This document shows, piece by piece, positions 40,817-44,457 of a DNA stretch of 44,457 nucleotides; the stretch's first letter is position 1, and each line of letters starts with the position of its first letter. The stretch spans positions 1 through 44,457 of the forward strand of contig WKLE02004705.1 in assembly GCA_014885115.2 (NCBI GenBank), read 5' to 3'. The DNA is from Asterionellopsis glacialis (lineage: Eukaryota; Bacillariophyta; Plagiogrammaphyceae; Rhaphoneidales; Asterionellopsidaceae). A program made the position numbers and the translations under genes. The notes under the pieces are model-generated. The model was given only the letters and a program-made list of their open reading frames with translations, was not told where the DNA came from and searched no databases.

Positions 40817-42203
40817 ATGTATGAAACGGTTCTCCTACCATTCTCATGGTTGAAGCTCTACATCCAAGCTTTGCTTAATGGAGGAAGTAGTTTGTCTCAA
40901 ATGATACATAAGAAGTCCATGACAGAGGACAAGTGCTGTAAAAAAACAAAGGAATTGAAAGATTTGGAATAAAAAGTCAAAAACAAAGAAATAGAATGCA
41001 GACAATGACTTGACAACAGCTTTAGTATTGAATTGAAAGACGCAGCACTTGAAAAACTTAAAGAGGATGGAAATTCAACATATGAAATACATTTAAATTT
41101 CATTGAATCTGTACTTCAATTAGATCCTGTATTGAGTTATCATGCAAAAAGAGGTGAATCTGATTTAATAGTGTCATCTGACTCTGATTTTTTCAGCTCT
41201 ATTGGATACTGATGGCATACAAATTTCAGCAATGAAACATTCTACAAGAGCTGCTGTAAATTTTTTTTATTTTCAACTTTCATCTGGTGCCTTCAAGCCA
41301 ATCTTTGCATTAGTTGCAGCTTTGAAACTTGACAACACCAGAATATGCATCCCAGAATATCCATTATTTGAAGGAGAATCAGATTATATGAGCACTCCTT
41401 TCCCTCAGATGTGATGTGAATCCAGGTACTATTTAAAAATATGGCCAATCAAAAATAGCAAAGGAGTTAAAGGCACCTGATGATTTCAAAAAGGAAGGAG
41501 ACAAATAAATTGAAGTTTTTTGGCATTGGATATCAGCTGAAATAAAAGTTAAGTACACCGTAGTAGATACTTGTGTTCAGGCTCTTTTGTATGAACCGTC
41601 AATTAATATCTCAGGAGATGGCAGTGCTCCCATGGAATTTAAATTAATGTTTGATGAATTTTGTACTCATACTTGAGAAAATTTGCTCCACCTGCTGGTA
41701 ACAATTATATTGTAATGCTTAAGGATGGACCCAAATTGTGCAATTGTGTTGGACCATTCAGAAAAAATGAAGACAATGAGGGTAGTCATGTCTTCATGTC
41801 TGCTGAAGGGAAATGGGAGCATCATGAATGCAAAAGCTTTCTTTGTTGGTTTTGTTATTCTTCATCCAATGGTTTGATACACTACCACAATTGTTATGTT
41901 GATTACTGTAGTGGAAAGTTTGGTTTTGAAAATATGGATCAATCAGAACAGATATCTGTAAATGACATGCAAAAGGAATTAAAAGAAAACAACTTTGATC
42001 TTTATTTGTCTGGCACTGCTTTAGAAATATAAGATATGAATGAGGTTCTGATTACCAACAAGCATGTCAACCTGTTGGACAATGCACAAAAGGATGTGAA
42101 AATCCCTATCTACCCTGCAGAACATTTAATTAAAGAAACTGACACTGAGGTACAAGAAACTGTAAAATTTGATTATTCAGGATGGTGCAAGGTTTTTGCA
42201 TGA
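40817..42203 (+). pseudogene. XPG/FEN1-like nuclease relic carried by a mobile element
   Basis: Readable in three shifted frames. (1) 40817-41206: ALLNGGSSLSQMIHKK recalls the XPG-N strand (usually VFDG), later LQLDPVLSYHAKRGESDLIV and SSDSDFF, the XPG-I pattern with acidic residues. (2) 41202-41414: GIQIS and the following helices. (3) From 41410: RCDVNPGTI then KIAKELKAP, the helix-hairpin-helix GCD..PG pattern of FEN1/XPG. A Cys/His-rich region follows (41661-42032: CNCVGPF, EHHECKSFLCWFCYS, HYHNCYVDYCSGKFG) and could bind zinc. In-frame stops and at least three frameshifts make it non-functional. Functional FEN1/XPG enzymes cut flap or bubble DNA; here the domain is probably an accessory of a DNA transposon or virus-like element. 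Confidence 0.5.
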
Positions 42204-42381
42204 TGGTGAAGGCTTAACAAAAAATTATTGACTTTGTAACCTCTCATAGTACTTTTGTTACATATTTTGTTGTCATTCCACACATAGAAAATATGTGCAA
42301 TCAAACACAACTGATGATTACTACCAATTATCTATTTGATGAGCTACAATTCAATTGAAAACCAATTGGAGCAGAATAATT

Positions 42382-43229
42382 CTAAATAAAATCTATCCAA
42401 ATGCTGAAATTTCTTTTTATTGCAGATATTTGCAGAGAAAGGTCTAGATTGAGACCTAGTGTGACTAGTATAGGTTTGGGTTTATTCATCATTTTGGTAT
42501 CATAATGCTTGTTGTCTTTTGACTGAGTGTTAAATACCGTGATGTCATGTATACTACTACACACTTCCTTTTTGATTCCCAAAGTCTTTTTGTCTGCTTC
42601 TTCTTTGAAACAGACTTGCCTTTGGTTTGCAAATATGTTGTGAGTGTCATGATCTAACCCTTCATCTTCAGTTTGTTCATTATGATGGCCTTCAAATGCA
42701 CTGTACATGTCTTTGGTGTGATTATAAACCTCACTCTGTACATGTCTTTGGTATGATTATAAACCTCACTTGTTTTGTTACAATATTCAAAATATTTGGG
42801 TGTCAAACTTTGCTTGATAAGTTATCTTTTGTTGTCTGCTTCAATTTGTTTTTCCACAAAAAACTTTTCTGTGTCTACACAACCATTATACACAACAATT
42901 TTCCTATGCTTTTTAGGATCAGAACTCAAATCTGTTTTTACACTCTTATTTTGCTACACAGAAAGACATTTATCAGTCAAATTATCAATGTATGTACCAT
43001 CAAATATCCTGTTGTCTTTTTAGTATTGAATCACACTGCAAATAATCTTGTTGTATCTCTGCAGACCTTTTTTGGTCCATCCATCAAAAGATGTGTCCCC
43101 TTGTTCCTACATGTCTTTTGTGTATATTTTTTTATGTTATCATCAAAGATGTATTGCCAATGTGGGCAGCTATTTTCAAGGACTAATAAAGCAAAAGCTT
43201 CATCAGAAACACAGAAACTAATTCACTAA
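42382..43229 (-). pseudogene. Minus-strand ORF remnants of unknown mobile-element protein
   Basis: Read on the minus strand, 43229 to 42800 gives EQGDTSFDGWTKKGLQRYNK, then FDGTYIDNLTDKC after a stop. The WTK.GL.RYN phrase looks like a conserved helix of a transposon-associated protein, but I cannot name the family. A second open piece (42382-42708) contains GHHNEQTEDEGLDHDTHN. Multiple stops break the sequence. The plus strand is also open here, but its translation is Cys/Phe/Leu-rich and unlikely to be coding. Confidence 0.3.
42701..42770. repeat. 35-bp tandem duplication
   Basis: The unit beginning CTGTACATGTCTTTGG occurs twice in a row (42701-42735 and 42736-42770), with one difference (GTGTG versus GTATG). 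It is probably a recent slippage or repair duplication inside the decayed element. Confidence 0.9.
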
Positions 43230-43361
43230 TAGGATCATTTAAGCAAATGAGATGTTTCCATTCTTGTTTACCTATTACACAATGCAAAGGAATGCAATCA
43301 TAAAGAATGGTTTTCTCTATGTTGATTTACATGAATCATTCTGATATCACCTAATGTAATA

Positions 43362-44234
43362 TTGTTCTATTCATCAATATTTAGTAGTATAGGGAAGACT
43401 CAGAATATTAAGAACAAACATCAACAAGTAAAGGAGTCATTGCTTCAAGAAAATCTCCAAGAAATAACAATTATCATCCATTATAGTGAAGGAAAAGTTG
43501 GTTCAAGGAGATCACCAAAAAAATTGCATGCTGACTTGTATGATGGCAAATTGTCCTTCTACAGTAGTGGTGAATATTATCCTAATTATTCACCTAAAAC
43601 TGAAGTCAGATATACACAACCTGAAAAAAGATGCATTCAGAGATAAAGCAAGACATGCACCTTTGATTAGTTGTGAAGAACAACTTCATCAATTTATTAA
43701 AACTCAACAGAGGTTGGGAAAAAGATTTTTGGGACCAGAAGTGTCTTTTGGCTAGGATTTAGAAGAATCCAACAAAAGGAATAAAAATTGTATGGTATAA
43801 AAACTGACAGATCTGATATGATGCTTAGGGGTATTAGCATTGGTAGAAGACTATTGAGCAACCATGTAATGAGTGTTCATGAAATATTTGAACTGGGATA
43901 CAATTGTTCCACTGGGCAAAAGGTGGTTCAGCCCATTGGTGTGGTGTCATCTACTATTATCCTGGAACCAGAGAAGATAGTGAAATTAAAACAAGTTTAG
44001 TATTATTACTGTGTTGGTTGTGCAGGTGATGATGGTGAAGCAGATGCTAGGAAAAATCCTTTGACTCCCCCATCATTCTTTAAGGAGAAATTTTGCACAA
44101 GATCTCAACAGGATGGATCAAGTTGTGGTATTCATCCATGTAAGTTTACAGAAAATCTTGCCCTTGGAAAAATTAATTGGTTCTCAGAGAAGTATGATCT
44201 AAAATACCTGGAAGACTACAGACTCTGTAGATAG
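43362..44234 (+). pseudogene. Ulp1/C48-like cysteine protease relic carried by a mobile element
   Basis: The last part reads QQDGSSCGIHPCKFTENLAL, the Gln...Cys active-site block of Ulp1/SENP-type (C48) peptidases, with Cys at 44124-44126 and Gln 5-6 residues before it. A stop at 44232-44234 ends the frame. Upstream pieces (43362-43646, 43486-43755, 43788-44000) lie in different frames: LHADLYDGKLSFYSSGEYYP, ARHAPLISCEEQLHQF, MSVHEIFELGYNCSTGQ. The catalytic His and Asp cannot be placed with certainty. C48 domains are frequent passengers of eukaryotic DNA transposons (MULE, CACTA, KDZ). It is on the same strand as the nuclease relic, 1.2 kb downstream. Confidence 0.5.
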
Positions 44235-44441
44235 ACAGGAGGATATTAAATGTGTATGGTGCACAAAGCCTTGCAATAACACATGCTAATAACAATTTAA
44301 CAAACTATTACATCTACTGAGAATAATCGGTGGGACAGAAAAATGCCTCAGGCACAAAGCAGTGACATACCATGGCTTCCCTCATTGACACCTCCAAAAA
44401 AAGAACACTTGAGCCTGTAGCACTCAAATAGAGCAAGCCAA

Positions 44442-44457
44442 CCCCCCCCCCCCCCCC
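44442..44457. repeat. Poly-C run at window end
   Basis: Sixteen C residues end the window. It may be a genuine homopolymer or an assembly edge artefact. Confidence 0.6.

Noticed and set aside
42627..43229. 200-codon + strand frame rich in Cys, Phe and Leu
   Set aside because: It runs through the 35-bp tandem duplication and has no conserved motif. The minus strand of the same DNA reads more like protein.

Overview
The window looks like nuclear DNA of a diatom or a close ochrophyte relative. The supporting signs are short GT-AG introns (90-132 nt), monocistronic genes on both strands, AT-rich intergenic DNA, a YhbY-like protein with a signal peptide followed by an ASAFAP-like Ser-Phe junction, and a CRAL-TRIO-like family of the kind expanded in diatoms. 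No rRNA, tRNA, CRISPR array or bacterial operon was recognised. All gene calls come from reading translations and splice signals by eye; no database was searched.

Positions 1 to about 36,700 are gene-rich. In order they hold: a CRAL-TRIO-like gene (+, one intron); PEX11 (+); AMP deaminase (-); a Yak1/DYRK kinase with a long Q/P/M-rich tail (+, one intron); an amidoligase-domain protein (-); a YhbY/CRM-like, probably plastid-targeted protein (+); a plasma-membrane-type Ca2+ pump (+, one intron); a disordered protein with repeated short motifs and a HEPN/DUF4145-like C-terminus (+); a secreted G8/beta-helix protein with two carbohydrate-binding-like modules (+, five exons); an N-formylglutamate amidohydrolase-like protein (-); ALG6 glucosyltransferase (+, one intron); a kinesin-light-chain-like TPR protein (+); and a second, intronless CRAL-TRIO-like gene (-).

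The genes do not form one pathway. They cover peroxisome division, purine turnover, growth signalling, Ca2+ export, N-glycan precursor assembly and secretion. Gene-free gaps repeatedly carry short palindromes built on TACCAGGTAC / GGTACC. One 2.4 kb gap (22.2-24.6 kb) also holds an 840-bp A-B-A'-B'(inverted) foldback arrangement.

From about 37.4 kb to the right end the DNA is a mobile-element graveyard. It contains a 5'-truncated non-LTR RT-RNase H relic (-) in which both catalytic motifs show Asp-to-Asn changes, followed by broken ORFs on both strands. On the + strand there is an XPG/FEN1-like nuclease relic and, 1.2 kb further on, a Ulp1/C48-like cysteine protease relic. This nuclease-plus-protease combination, the amidoligase with an unassigned N-terminal domain and the HEPN-like disordered protein are the best candidates for something new.
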